A stretch of 32,765 nt of DNA from Opitutia bacterium UBA977 (GCA_002292345.1 DBBT01000129.1:770-33534); one strand, 5' to 3'; positions 7,780 to 16,734 are shown, counted from the first letter of the stretch. Numbers and translations are program-made. The notes: generated from the sequence alone by a model not told the origin.

Positions 7780-9633
7780 ATGACCGCTGCTCAAATACTT
7801 CTCGCCGCTCTTCTTGCGCCATTGCTCTCGGCAGTGCTGATTGCTTGTTTCTTGCGCCGCCGAGGAACTCTGGCTTCCTACCTATCTGTCGCTGCGGCTG
7901 CTGGCATCTGTGTTTTCAGTTATTTGGCAATCAAAGCCAATGAAGCGGAGCCGATTCGTGCTGCGATCGAGTGGTTGAGCTTTGGTAATTTCACAGTGTC
8001 GATGGGCTTCCTGTTTGACGGTGTTGCGGCCACGATGCTGGCGATGGTTGCTTTTGTGGGTTTGCTGATCCACGTGTTTAGTCTTGGATACATGGCGGAC
8101 GACAAGGCTAAGGGCCGTTTTTTTGGTGGTCTGTCGATTTTCATGTTTTCCATGTTGGGGATCATCCTCGCGGACAACTTGATCATGATCTTTGTCTTCT
8201 GGGAGTTGGTCGGCTTTAGTTCATACATGCTGATCGGCCACTATCTGGATACAGACGATGCCGCGGCGGCTTCGAAGAAGGCATTCATCGTCAATCGTAT
8301 CGGCGACCTCGGTTTCCTCATCGGTATCGTCTATGCTTACTGGCACTTCGGCACCACTAACATCGAAGCAATGGGCGCAGCGGTGAACGCTGATCCTAGC
8401 TTAATCAGCTGGGTAATCGCTGCATTGCTCATGTGTGGCTTCATCGGAAAGTCCGCGCAGTTTCCGTTGCATGTCTGGTTGCCAGATGCAATGGCAGGCC
8501 CCACTCCAGTTTCTGCCCTGATTCACGCGGCAACAATGGTCGCTGCCGGTGTTTACTTCCTGATCCGTATCGCCTTCCTCTTTCCTGAATCGGTGCTTGG
8601 TGGCATTGCCATTCTCGGCACGTCGGTTGCCGTTTATGCAGGCTTCTGCGCGTATGGTCAGAATGATATTAAGAAGATTCTGGCATACTCAACGCTCTCA
8701 CAGCTCGGCTATATGTCGGCTGCGTTTGGTCTGGGATTCGCCGGGATCGCATTGTTCCACCTGATCACGCACGCCTTCTTTAAGGCACTGTTGTTCCTGG
8801 GTGCGGGTTCGATCATTCATGGCTGCCACCACGAGCAAGATATTTTCAAAATGGGCGGTATCCTTAAGAAAATGCCAATCACTTCGATTACTTTCTTCAT
8901 TGGAGTGCTGGCTCTCTGTGGCGTGTATGGTTTTGCTGGTTTCTATTCTAAAGACGCGATTCTGGTTGCAGGTGGACTCAATAGCACTGCGATTTTTGCA
9001 TTGTTGACGCTCGGTGCTTTTTTGACCGCGGGTTACATGGGGCGCTTGGTTTGGATCGTCTTCTTTGGCGAGCCAAAGTCGGATGCAGCTTCGCATGCAC
9101 ATGAGAGCGGTTTCAGTATGGTGTTGCCATTGATTATCTTGGCAGTGCTCTCGGTTGTTGGTGGTTGGATCGAAGTTTGGCCCGAAGCAACTGGTGAGAT
9201 CATTCGCGAAAATTTAGAGCACCTGCATCACGCTGAAGGGCACGACGCGATGCACAGTAAGGTCATGATTCTCGGCTCGACTGCATGGATCGTTGGTCTG
9301 TTAGGGTCGTTTTTCTTCTACGGTGTCGGTAAAAACGGTGATGCGCTGCAGAACCGAGCGAAGTCTGTTTACGAATTCCTCAAAGCCCGTCTGTGGTTCG
9401 ACGAAATCTACGGTTTCTACGTCGCGAAGATTCAGCAGCGTGTCGCGGTGCTTCTTAGCTTCCTCGATGTATTCCTAATCAAAGGACTCTTCGTCCGTGG
9501 CAGTGCCGGCTTGGTTGGTCTGGTGGGCGCATGCTCACGCTCACTACATGTCGGTAATATTCACGGCTATGTTTATTGGTTCCTTGCTGGAATTATCCTC
9601 CTTTGGGCGCTCGCTACTGGTGTGGTTCTATAA
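7780..9633 (+). CDS. nuoL: NADH-quinone oxidoreductase subunit L (antiporter-like)
   Basis: NuoL (ND5) is the distal proton-pumping subunit of complex I, an Mrp-antiporter-type protein with about 14 core helices, a long lateral helix and a C-terminal anchor. The 617-residue protein carries the key glutamate E142 in the fifth helix (FVFWELVGFSSYMLIG). It also has the conserved loop GKSAQFPLHVWLPDAMAGPT and the broken-helix motif AYSTLSQLGYM. The C-terminal third (after about residue 490) has the spaced hydrophobic segments of the lateral helix and anchor. It follows nuoK by 4 bases and precedes nuoM by 33 bases. Confidence 0.97.
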   Translation: MTAAQILLAALLAPLLSAVLIACFLRRRGTLASYLSVAAAAGICVFSYLAIKANEAEPIRAAIEWLSFGNFTVSMGFLFDGVAATMLAMVAFVGLLIHVFSLGYMADDKAKGRFFGGLSIFMFSMLGIILADNLIMIFVFWELVGFSSYMLIGHYLDTDDAAAASKKAFIVNRIGDLGFLIGIVYAYWHFGTTNIEAMGAAVNADPSLISWVIAALLMCGFIGKSAQFPLHVWLPDAMAGPTPVSALIHAATMVAAGVYFLIRIAFLFPESVLGGIAILGTSVAVYAGFCAYGQNDIKKILAYSTLSQLGYMSAAFGLGFAGIALFHLITHAFFKALLFLGAGSIIHGCHHEQDIFKMGGILKKMPITSITFFIGVLALCGVYGFAGFYSKDAILVAGGLNSTAIFALLTLGAFLTAGYMGRLVWIVFFGEPKSDAASHAHESGFSMVLPLIILAVLSVVGGWIEVWPEATGEIIRENLEHLHHAEGHDAMHSKVMILGSTAWIVGLLGSFFFYGVGKNGDALQNRAKSVYEFLKARLWFDEIYGFYVAKIQQRVAVLLSFLDVFLIKGLFVRGSAGLVGLVGACSRSLHVGNIHGYVYWFLAGIILLWALATGVVL

Positions 9634-9666
9634 TAATAGGTGAACGATTTTTCAATTTAGATAGAT

Positions 9667-11256
9667 ATGATTCCCTTCGATACATCATCACTTTGCCTTT
9701 TGGCAGCTATTCTGACACCGCTGTCTGCGGGCTTGATCTTGCTGTTTGGAGCCCGTTTTAGCCAGTCAAGCCTACGCGCGGTCAGCGTCGTCGGCTTTGC
9801 CACACCGCTGATTATCGCTTTGGCGCTTTACTGCCAGTTCGAGCCGTCGCTTATCGGTGGTTATAATTTTGAGCTGCGTCTTGCGACTGGTCTGGAAGCA
9901 GTTGGTATCTATTTGCATCTCGGGCTGAATGGTATCTCGATGCCGCTCTTCATGTTGGCCGGGATCGTTGGCTTTGCGGCAGGGATGTATGCGATGTTCT
10001 CCAAAGCAGAGCGTCCACACCTGTATCTTTCGCTGTTATTGTTTATGCTCGGCGGTTTGATGGGCACTTTTGCTTCGGTTGATATTTTCTTTTTCTACTT
10101 CTTCCACGAATTCGCACTCATCCCGACTTTCATTATGATTGGCGTGTGGGGCGGTGCTGGTAAGCGTGGTGCTGCAATTGAGATGACGATCTATCTGACG
10201 CTTGGTGCGTTGTTGTCGTTGATCGGTCTGATTGCGCTGTATGTGCAGAGTGGGGCAGATTCGTTCTCACTGATCACATTGCGTGAGTATCTGGCGGCGC
10301 GCCCAATTGCCGACACCGTACAAAACAACATCTTCGCACTCTTGCTGTTTGGCTTCGGTATTTTGGTATCTCTCTTTCCGTTCCACAGTTGGGCACCCAA
10401 GGGCTATGCCACTGCACCAACGGGTGCGGCAATGCTGCACGCGGGTGTACTCAAGAAATTTGGACTGTATGGTCTGTTGCAGATTGGAGCGCCGTTGTTG
10501 CCAGCAGGAGCAGCCCATTGGTTCCCCTGGATCGTTTGGCTCGCGTTGGGTAACATCATCATCATTGGTCTGATCACAATGGCTCAGAAGGATGTGAAGA
10601 TGATGCTTGGCTATAGTTCGGTCATGCATATGGGCTATGCCTTTCTCGGGATCGCAACATTTTCCGTCGTCGGTGTCGGTGGTGCGTTGTTGATGATGAT
10701 CGCACACGGTTTGTCCGTCGCTCTGTTATTCATGCTTTCAACTTGCATCTATCACCGTAGTCAGACTTTCGATATGTCATCGATGGGTGGTCTGGCGACT
10801 AAGGCGCCAGTCTTGGCGGCCTTCTTCGTGGCGGGCACGATGGCGAGCATCGGTCTGCCGGGCTTTGGTAATTTCTGGGGTGAGTTCACTATCTTTGCTG
10901 CGCTTGCCGAAACTGAGATGACGAGGTGGATCGTCGCACCAGCCGCGCTCGGTATTATTATTTCTGCGATCTACGGACTACGTGCTGTGGCCAATATTTT
11001 CTTTGGCAAGCCAACTGAGGCATTTGCCGATCGTATAAACAGCGATGAGATTGTGGATCTCAAGATTCATGAACGATTTCCTGCACTGATTTTGATTATT
11101 GCGTTGATCGTCGTCGGCATTTTCCCACGTCTTTTTTCTGATGCAGCCAATGGTGAATTGTCACAGCTTTATACATCTAGAAGTACTTTGCCGATTATTG
11201 AAATCAATGCGGCGGTTCCCAAAACAGTCGAAGCACATAAGGAGGTTACACACTAA
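9667..11256 (+). CDS. nuoM: NADH-quinone oxidoreductase subunit M (antiporter-like)
   Basis: NuoM (ND4) is the middle proton pump of the membrane arm. The 529-residue protein is polytopic, with the essential helix-5 glutamate E148 (FFHEFALIPTFIMIG) and the conserved segments FPFHSWAPKGYATAPTGAAM and LGYSSVMHMGYAFLG. Its last codons contain a strong Shine-Dalgarno sequence for nuoN, and its TAA stop shares one base with the nuoN ATG. A TTG or ATG further upstream is not needed, since the hydrophobic N-terminus starts directly at 9667. Confidence 0.97.
   Translation: MIPFDTSSLCLLAAILTPLSAGLILLFGARFSQSSLRAVSVVGFATPLIIALALYCQFEPSLIGGYNFELRLATGLEAVGIYLHLGLNGISMPLFMLAGIVGFAAGMYAMFSKAERPHLYLSLLLFMLGGLMGTFASVDIFFFYFFHEFALIPTFIMIGVWGGAGKRGAAIEMTIYLTLGALLSLIGLIALYVQSGADSFSLITLREYLAARPIADTVQNNIFALLLFGFGILVSLFPFHSWAPKGYATAPTGAAMLHAGVLKKFGLYGLLQIGAPLLPAGAAHWFPWIVWLALGNIIIIGLITMAQKDVKMMLGYSSVMHMGYAFLGIATFSVVGVGGALLMMIAHGLSVALLFMLSTCIYHRSQTFDMSSMGGLATKAPVLAAFFVAGTMASIGLPGFGNFWGEFTIFAALAETEMTRWIVAPAALGIIISAIYGLRAVANIFFGKPTEAFADRINSDEIVDLKIHERFPALILIIALIVVGIFPRLFSDAANGELSQLYTSRSTLPIIEINAAVPKTVEAHKEVTH
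11241..11246 (+). promoter_or_regulatory. Canonical Shine-Dalgarno sequence for nuoN
   Basis: AAGGAGGT lies inside the nuoM 3' end, with GGAGGT at 11241-11246, nine bases before the nuoN ATG at 11256. It is the only perfect Shine-Dalgarno sequence I see in front of a gene in this window. It coincides with the only overlapping stop/start pair (TAATG), which suggests reinitiation or coupling control. Confidence 0.85.
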
Positions 11257-12758
11257 TGAACGAGCTTCTCGCCGAATTCCTGCGCAGTTTCACTGTGACA
11301 AATGACTGGGCTGCAATTACGCCTGAAATTATGTTGGCGGTACTCGCCCTTGGCCTGCTTGGAGCAGAGATGGTTTTACCACGATCCGAGCAGGGCCTTA
11401 TTCCGCGTCTTGCGATTTGGGGACAAGTCCTCGTCCTTGTTGTCACACTAGGTTTCTCGGCTTATTCTACCGTGGAGGGACAGTCCTTTTTCAGCGGCAT
11501 GATCGTACAGACAGATGTGACGCAAATCATGCGAGCCTTTTTCTTGGTAAGTTCGATTCTCGTCTGCTATCTAGGCAAGATTTACTTATTAAAGCAAAAA
11601 CTGCCACGCACTGAGTTCTTCCACTTAGTGATTATAATTGCAGCAGCGATGATGCTGCTGGTGCAGAGTTCCAATTTTGTTATGTTGTTCGTGGCGCTCG
11701 AAGTCGTGACGATTGCATTTTATGTATTGGTTGCTTATTGCCGTACTAGTTCGCTGTCGCTCGAAGCGGGCTTGAAATATTTGATCCTCGGTGCGCTGAG
11801 TTCTTCTATTTTATTGTTTGGTATTGTGCTACTTTATGGAGTTGCGGGGAACCCAGAACTGAGCTTCTCGAGTGCTGACTCGCTTAATTTTGAGGCGTTA
11901 AAGACTTTCATCGCGATACATCAGGATAATGTATTGGTGCGTATCGGAGCCATTCTAGTCGTCGCCGGTATTTGCTTCAAGATAGGTGCCGTGCCGTTTC
12001 AAATTTGGGTGCCTGACGTCTATCAAGGTGCTCCCACTCCTGTAACTGCGTATCTTGCGATCGCATCGAAGGCAGCTGGCTTTATTGTATTACTGCAGCT
12101 GTTGACGGGTCCGTTTATTGGTTTGGCTTCGTTCATGATTCCGGTGCTATCCTTTATCGCAGCAGCGACCATCCTGTTTGGTAATTTCGCGGCAGTGCGT
12201 CAGCGCAATGTCAAACGCCTGATGGGCCTTTCGGGAATTGCACATGCTGGTTACCTCCTCGTTGGCGTGGTGGCAGCGCTCAGTATTCCGGAAGCAAAGT
12301 ATGCGGTGATCTTCTATCTCGTGACTTATCTGCTAGCGTCGTTTGCCGTCTTTGCGGTGATGTCGCATATGGCTGGTCCAGATGATGCCAACCAAGAGCT
12401 TGAAGATTATGAGAACCTTGCGCGCAAGCGTCCGTTCCTCAGTGGTGTGCTCGCCGTTGGTCTAGGTTCATTGGCTGGCATTCCACCATTAGGTGGCTTC
12501 ATTGGTAAGCTGTTCATCTTTATCGCAGCTTACAAAGCCGACCTTTACGGCCTATTGGCAATTTCCGTGCTCGGTGTAGTGATCTCGATCTACTATTACT
12601 TTGGGTGGGTGCGCGTAGTGTATTTCTCCGATTCGAAGGATAGCGCCCAAGAAACTGCTGGATCGCTCTGCAGTTGTGATCGCGTCGTATTAGGTGCACT
12701 GGTTGTTGCGACGGTGTTGGTTGGTATATTCCCCGGTGTGTTGCCCATCGTCCAGTAA
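11256..12758 (+). CDS. nuoN: NADH-quinone oxidoreductase subunit N (antiporter-like)
   Basis: NuoN (ND2) is the third antiporter-type proton pump of complex I and the last gene of the operon. The 500-residue protein has about 14 membrane helices. The helix-5 glutamate is E149 (MLFVALEVVTIAFYVLVAY). The conserved loop is FKIGAVPFQIWVPDVYQGAP, and the broken-helix region reads KRLMGLSGIAHAGYLLVG. Translation starts at an ATG that overlaps the nuoM stop by one base and has a strong Shine-Dalgarno sequence. Downstream is a 320-bp gene-free repeat region with a terminator. Confidence 0.97.
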   Translation: MNELLAEFLRSFTVTNDWAAITPEIMLAVLALGLLGAEMVLPRSEQGLIPRLAIWGQVLVLVVTLGFSAYSTVEGQSFFSGMIVQTDVTQIMRAFFLVSSILVCYLGKIYLLKQKLPRTEFFHLVIIIAAAMMLLVQSSNFVMLFVALEVVTIAFYVLVAYCRTSSLSLEAGLKYLILGALSSSILLFGIVLLYGVAGNPELSFSSADSLNFEALKTFIAIHQDNVLVRIGAILVVAGICFKIGAVPFQIWVPDVYQGAPTPVTAYLAIASKAAGFIVLLQLLTGPFIGLASFMIPVLSFIAAATILFGNFAAVRQRNVKRLMGLSGIAHAGYLLVGVVAALSIPEAKYAVIFYLVTYLLASFAVFAVMSHMAGPDDANQELEDYENLARKRPFLSGVLAVGLGSLAGIPPLGGFIGKLFIFIAAYKADLYGLLAISVLGVVISIYYYFGWVRVVYFSDSKDSAQETAGSLCSCDRVVLGALVVATVLVGIFPGVLPIVQ

Positions 12759-12759
12759 G

Positions 12760-12818
12760 CGCCTTCGGCAAGTGAGGTATTGCTGCGCACGGAGTGACGC
12801 CTTCGGCTTGTGAAGGTA
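12760..12818 (+). repeat. Imperfect direct repeat just after nuoN
   Basis: A unit of about 20 bp beginning CGCCTTCGGC and followed by a TGTGA/AGTGA-like segment and GGTA occurs at 12760-12779 and again at 12798-12818, an offset of 38 bp. The first ten bases are identical. It lies directly behind the nuoN stop codon and opens a non-coding stretch that is full of palindromes. The function is unknown. Confidence 0.6.
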
Positions 12819-12839
12819 AGAAGTGCTAGTGAGTGACAA

Positions 12840-12918
12840 GAGGGAAACGCTCTGTCGTTTCCATGTGTCGGATTGGACCGTATCGAACTATCGGTGGAAA
12901 CGACGGAGCGTTTCCCTC
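12840..12918. repeat. REP/BIME-like double palindrome downstream of nuoN
   Basis: A 23-nt arm at 12840-12862 and its inverted copy at 12896-12918 match at 22 of 23 positions around a 33-nt loop (12863-12895). Each arm is itself palindromic (GGAAACG, 6-nt loop, CGTTTCC), so the element can fold as two small hairpins or one long one. This is the architecture of repetitive extragenic palindromes arranged as a bacterial interspersed mosaic element. Whether the motif recurs elsewhere in the genome cannot be seen from this window. Confidence 0.7.
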
Positions 12919-12933
12919 CAACTATTAATGCGT

Positions 12934-12953
12934 GGGTCGCGCAGGCGCGTCCC
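12934..12953. repeat. Short GC-rich palindrome (GGG-T-CGCG / CGCG-T-CCC)
   Basis: GGGTCGCG at 12934-12941 and CGCGTCCC at 12946-12953 pair around the loop CAGG, with a single T-T mismatch. It follows the double palindrome by 15 bases. A further bulged hairpin with arms GGGCAGGC and GCCGTGCCC lies at 12997-13018. Neither is followed by a T-run, so neither looks like an intrinsic terminator. They look like parts of the same repeat mosaic. Confidence 0.5.
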
Positions 12954-13025
12954 TCGTAAAGATTGCGCAGTAAACCCGCTCGCTAGGAAAACATAGGGGC
13001 AGGCTTTATGCCGTGCCCTTCGACT

Positions 13026-13067
13026 CAAAAAAAAGCCGAGTTCATTAGGAATTCGGCCTTTTGTTTT
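13026..13067. terminator. Bidirectional intrinsic terminator between nuoN and metY
   Basis: AAAAGCCGAGTTC at 13031-13043 pairs with GAATTCGGCCTTTT at 13049-13062, with one bulged base and one G-U pair. The hairpin has an A-run on its left and a T-run (TTTTGTTTT) on its right. It can therefore stop transcription from the nuo operon on the plus strand and from the convergent metY gene on the minus strand. Confidence 0.8.
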
Positions 13068-13078
13068 CAATTTAATAC

Positions 13079-14392
13079 TTAGAACGACGCCTTCAGCGCT
13101 TGATCTAGATCGGCTAGCAGGTCTTCGATGGCTTCGATGCCGACTGAGAGGCGTACGAAGTCGGCGGTTACGCCGGTGGATTGTTGCTGTTCCTCAGTGA
13201 GCTGTTGGTGCGTGGTGCTGGCAGGGTGGATCGCGAGCGACTTGGCGTCGCCGATGTTGGCGAGGTGACTGAAGAGCTCGAGGCCGTCGATGAACTTGCG
13301 TCCTGCTTCGAGGCCGCCTTTCAAACCGAAGCCAACGAGCCCACCGAAGCGCTCGTTGTCGAAATATTTCTCAGCGGCGGCGTAGTGCGCGCTTTTACTT
13401 AGCCCTGGGTAGTTGACCCAACTCACAGCTTCATGGCTTTCAAGGAATAGGGCGACCTTGAGTGCATTGGAGCAGTGGCGCTCCATGCGTAGATGGAGCG
13501 TTTCGAGGCCTTGGATGTGCAGGAATGAGTTGAACGGGGAAGTGCAGTTGCCGGTGTCGCGTAGCCACTGTAGGCGCATTTTCATGATGTAAGCGATGTT
13601 GGCACCGCCGGCTGGTTCGAAGGATTTGAACACATCCCAATGCACCAAGCCGTGGTAACTCGCGTCGGGCCCAGTGAACTCGGCAAAGCGGCCGCTGCCC
13701 CAATCGAAATTGCCGCCGTCGACGACGATGCCACCGATGCTGGTGCCGTGACCTCCGATGTACTTAGTGAGGCTGTGGATGACGACGTTCGCGCCGTGCT
13801 CAAGCGGACGACAGATCATCGGCGAGGCGACGGTATTATCAATGATGAGTGGGATCTTTGCTGCGCGGGCGACAGCAGAGACTTCCTCGAATGGGAAGAT
13901 ATTGAGCTTTGGGTTGCCGACAGTGTCGCCGTAGATGGCTTTGGTTTTCTCGTCAATCAATGGTTCGAAGCTGGAGGGATCTTCGGCGTCGGCGAAGCGT
14001 ACTTCGATGCCGAGCTTTGGTAGGGTGTATTTAAAAAGTGTATACGTGCCACCGTAGAGTTGCGCGGACGAGACGATGTTGTCACCTGTGCCGGCGATGT
14101 TGAGAATCGCGCTGGTGATGGCTGCCTGACCACTGGCATGGGCGAGACCTGCGACACCACCTTCGAGTGCGGCGACTCGCTTCTCGAGCACGTCAGTTGT
14201 GGGGTTCATTATACGGGTATAAATGTAGCCAAGCTCTTCGAGGCCGAAGAGTTTGGCAGCATGGTCGGTATCCCGAAACATGTAGCTGGTTGTCTGGTAG
14301 ATAGGGACGGCGCGCGAGCCTGTCTCTGCGTCAGGTGTGTGGCCTGCGTGAAGGGTGAGGGTGCCGAGAGCGGGTGCTTTCTTATCTGTCAT
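13079..14392 (-). CDS. metY: O-acetylhomoserine sulfhydrylase (O-acetylhomoserine aminocarboxypropyltransferase)
   Basis: This 437-residue protein belongs to the Cys/Met metabolism PLP-dependent family. Its length and the N-terminal signature [20 protein letters not shown] fit the MetY subgroup, which makes homocysteine from O-acetylhomoserine and sulfide. The YTRIMNPT motif is near residues 58-65. The PLP Schiff-base lysine is K210 in [11 protein letters not shown]. The start codon follows a G-free leader in the coding sense made of tandem heptamers and without a Shine-Dalgarno sequence. It is convergent with nuoN and shares the terminator between them. A role as a combined cysteine synthase is possible in this family and cannot be settled from sequence. 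Confidence 0.93.
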   Translation of the reverse strand: MTDKKAPALGTLTLHAGHTPDAETGSRAVPIYQTTSYMFRDTDHAAKLFGLEELGYIYTRIMNPTTDVLEKRVAALEGGVAGLAHASGQAAITSAILNIAGTGDNIVSSAQLYGGTYTLFKYTLPKLGIEVRFADAEDPSSFEPLIDEKTKAIYGDTVGNPKLNIFPFEEVSAVARAAKIPLIIDNTVASPMICRPLEHGANVVIHSLTKYIGGHGTSIGGIVVDGGNFDWGSGRFAEFTGPDASYHGLVHWDVFKSFEPAGGANIAYIMKMRLQWLRDTGNCTSPFNSFLHIQGLETLHLRMERHCSNALKVALFLESHEAVSWVNYPGLSKSAHYAAAEKYFDNERFGGLVGFGLKGGLEAGRKFIDGLELFSHLANIGDAKSLAIHPASTTHQQLTEEQQQSTGVTADFVRLSVGIEAIEDLLADLDQALKASF

Positions 14393-14400
14393 AGCTTTGG

Positions 14401-14441
14401 AAAGTTGAAAGTTGAAAGTTGAGAGTTCGAGTTGAGAGTTG
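14401..14441 (-). repeat. Tandem heptanucleotide array in the metY leader
   Basis: On the plus strand GAAAGTT is repeated three times (14401-14421), followed by GAGAGTT, CGAGTT and GAGAGTT up to 14441. In the metY sense this reads as repeated AACTTTC/AACTCTC, a pyrimidine-rich and nearly G-free leader ending 8 bases before the metY ATG. It lacks a Shine-Dalgarno sequence and should be single-stranded in the mRNA. A 7-bp-stem hairpin at 14469-14494 lies upstream of it and has no T-run. Confidence 0.75.
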
Positions 14442-14509
14442 GGGGAGGTCGTAGGTCTGCCAAGATGCGCTGCGAAGCTCAGAAAGCGCAGCGGGTAGAT
14501 GCGTTGTAA

Positions 14510-16105
14510 TTATTGAGTGTTATTTTTACGGTCTCTTGTTTTAGTGGCGTCCCAAGAAAGGCCGACCTTATCGAGAAAGCGTGCGGCTTCCTCAAGGAAT
14601 TCGTTGTCAGGTCGCGTTTCGCGCAGGATGCGTTTGTATTCACGCAGTGCGTTGCTGCGCTGTCCTGCGGCATCAAAGGTACGTGCGATTTGCTTCCGCC
14701 TCTCGACAAGATCTGGCCGTTTTTCGAGGATATCTTGAAGTATAGTGATCAGCTGATTATTAGTGTAGATCGAGTCTTCTGAGCTATTGGAAAAGTCGAT
14801 CCGATCGATAAGCGCGGCTTTCGGCTCCCATGCATTTGGCCAGTGTTCTGACATGCCGGTCCACATCTTGTTAGGCTCCGCGATTGAATAAGCAAACGCA
14901 GCACTGAGGGTGATTTCAACTAGGAGTAACAATGAGCAGCACATGACCCATAACTCTTTACCTACGATGCCCATACTATAGATGATACGTCCGAGCGCGG
15001 TAATGACTAAGGTCACAATCATCGGTAGGGCGACGTATAGGTGATGATCTTCGTGCGCGAGGGCTCCGTTAATAAAATAGCCATCCTGACTGATGCCATA
15101 CACAATGAGCGCTAGGTAGCTGCAAAGCCCCAGCAGGATCGCACGGCTCCAGACTTTTTTGATATTATAAGCCGTGAAGATAAAAAACGGAACGAACAGC
15201 AGAAAGGGCAGCAGGTTCATCCCTGTCCCGAATTTGTATTTGGCGTCTGTGTCGAATGGATGGAAGAGGGCGTTGTCTATGGGCAAGAATGCCTGCTGAG
15301 TAAAGTGAGCCATGTTCTGCCCAGCGTGATTGATTCGGTCTGTGTAACTGACTGGATCAACTCCCTCTATGTGGGCGCTTCCCGCGTTGATCCACACACC
15401 TAAAAAGAGGCAAAGGCAGAGCAGTGGTAGTACCCGATTAAAGGACTCTACGTGTAGCGATCGTTCTTTAACGAGGATGGTAAGAGCGAGAATAACTGGT
15501 ATGGAAAATGCGGCTGGGTGTATCAGGCAGGCGATCGTCGTGAGCGCAATCGTGGCGATGTAGTCGCGCGCATTGCGATTGCGACTAGCGAAGTAAAGCG
15601 CACTTAATATAAAGATCAACGCGATGATCTCGGTGCGGTAACCAGCCCAGAAGAGTGTCTGGATCGTGGCTGGGTGAAGTGCGAAAATAAGGGTGGCTGA
15701 AAACGCGGCAGGGAATTTAAGCAACTCTAGGTTTTTTAGGAGCAGCATCGCCGCAAACAAATGCAATAGAATGTTGATGCCTCGGTGAACTGTTGCGGTG
15801 GGCAGTGGGATAGTTTGTTCAAAAAAATAACTGCTAATAGCAATCGGGTTGTTTTGGCGAATGCTGTCGAGCGTCCATGCTTGTTGCCAGCAGTCCATCG
15901 ATTGAAAGGCGCTGCGTTCGATGGAATCGAAATCAGACCAAAGCACATCCGATATCAGCAGTGGACTGAATACCAAGCTGACTAAGACAATGAGCGCAAA
16001 ATAGGCACGCAGGCTAGCGCGCGGCGGTGCGACGGCGGTGCTTCGCTTACGTCGCTTATTGGGTTTACCCGGCTTTGATTTAGAAGGGGAGACAATTCTA
16101 TTCAT
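14510..16105 (-). CDS. Polytopic membrane protein, GT-C/TMTC-like, with helical-repeat tail
   Basis: This 531-residue protein has a very basic N-terminus (residues 1-30, many K and R) followed by roughly ten membrane helices up to about residue 430, and then a soluble, helical, TPR-like tail (about 440-531). The segment FALHPATIQTLFWAGYRTE resembles the HPxxVExVxWxxxR loop of the TMTC-like membrane proteins common in Planctomycetes and Verrucomicrobia, a GT-C glycosyltransferase fold. The likely role is transfer of a lipid-linked sugar at the cell envelope, but the donor and acceptor are unknown. It starts 34 bases after the DUF192 lipoprotein gene on the same strand, so the two are probably co-transcribed. 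Confidence 0.65.
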   Translation of the reverse strand: MNRIVSPSKSKPGKPNKRRKRSTAVAPPRASLRAYFALIVLVSLVFSPLLISDVLWSDFDSIERSAFQSMDCWQQAWTLDSIRQNNPIAISSYFFEQTIPLPTATVHRGINILLHLFAAMLLLKNLELLKFPAAFSATLIFALHPATIQTLFWAGYRTEIIALIFILSALYFASRNRNARDYIATIALTTIACLIHPAAFSIPVILALTILVKERSLHVESFNRVLPLLCLCLFLGVWINAGSAHIEGVDPVSYTDRINHAGQNMAHFTQQAFLPIDNALFHPFDTDAKYKFGTGMNLLPFLLFVPFFIFTAYNIKKVWSRAILLGLCSYLALIVYGISQDGYFINGALAHEDHHLYVALPMIVTLVITALGRIIYSMGIVGKELWVMCCSLLLLVEITLSAAFAYSIAEPNKMWTGMSEHWPNAWEPKAALIDRIDFSNSSEDSIYTNNQLITILQDILEKRPDLVERRKQIARTFDAAGQRSNALREYKRILRETRPDNEFLEEAARFLDKVGLSWDATKTRDRKNNTQ

Positions 16106-16139
16106 CGTGTGTACGATTCTGCTTTGTGAGCCTGTGACA

Positions 16140-16661
16140 TTATTTGAGCGAGGTCTGAATTGGGTAGTTGTTTAGCAATTTGCCACGACGACTCAGAGAT
16201 AGAGATAATGCTTCCAGATCAATCTGAGCGCCAGTAACTATTTTGTTACGAGCAAACCAGCCGCGGTTGGTTTCAATCGCGATGAGTACTTCTTGGCTGC
16301 GCGAGGACACGCCATTTTCATCGTAAGGGTAGAGTGCATGTATCTCGAGCAAACGTCCGCTGGTATCAAAATAGCCTAGATCCAGAGGGATGAGGGTGTT
16401 ACGCATCCAGAAGGAACGTGGTGCAGGCTGCTTAAATAAAAACAGCATGCCGTGATCAGTGGGCATTGAGTTCCGGTGCATCAGGCCTTTGCTTTGCTCG
16501 CTTTGAGTAAGTGCGAGTTGCAGTTGCAGGGTCTTGCCCGCGATTGAAATCGGAAAATAGATGTCGCTGGATTCAGGCGCGCTCACCGGCTCTTGTGGGG
16601 CACAGCCAATGAACAGCAGAAAAAGAGCCAGTGTAAATGGTAAGCGGTAGGGCAATATCAT
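16140..16661 (-). CDS. DUF192 family lipoprotein
   Basis: This 173-residue protein begins with a hydrophobic signal peptide ending in LLFIGC, a plausible lipobox with Cys20 as the lipidated residue. A DUF192 domain covers about residues 34-150. It includes QSKGLMHRNSMPTDHGMLF and SFWMRNTLIPLDLGYFD, the hallmark GLM..R and FWM.NT.IPLD motifs. The biochemical function of DUF192 is not established. It is divergent from the M24 peptidase gene across a 73-base gap and probably shares a transcript with the membrane protein downstream. Confidence 0.88.
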   Translation of the reverse strand: MILPYRLPFTLALFLLFIGCAPQEPVSAPESSDIYFPISIAGKTLQLQLALTQSEQSKGLMHRNSMPTDHGMLFLFKQPAPRSFWMRNTLIPLDLGYFDTSGRLLEIHALYPYDENGVSSRSQEVLIAIETNRGWFARNKIVTGAQIDLEALSLSLSRRGKLLNNYPIQTSLK

Positions 16662-16734
16662 AGGTACTCGATTATTAAGTCGAAGCGTGACAGATCAGTT
16701 CGAATAAAGAAGAGTTATAACGCAACCATTTGTA

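Noticed and set aside
12888..13070. 60-codon minus-strand frame downstream of nuoN
   Set aside because: It is made of REP-like palindromes and the terminator. It looks like a translated repeat, not a gene.
14469..14494. 7-bp-stem hairpin upstream of metY considered as a SAM-type riboswitch or attenuator
   Set aside because: The 117-base gap is too short and lacks the multi-helix architecture of SAM riboswitches, and the hairpin has no T-run.
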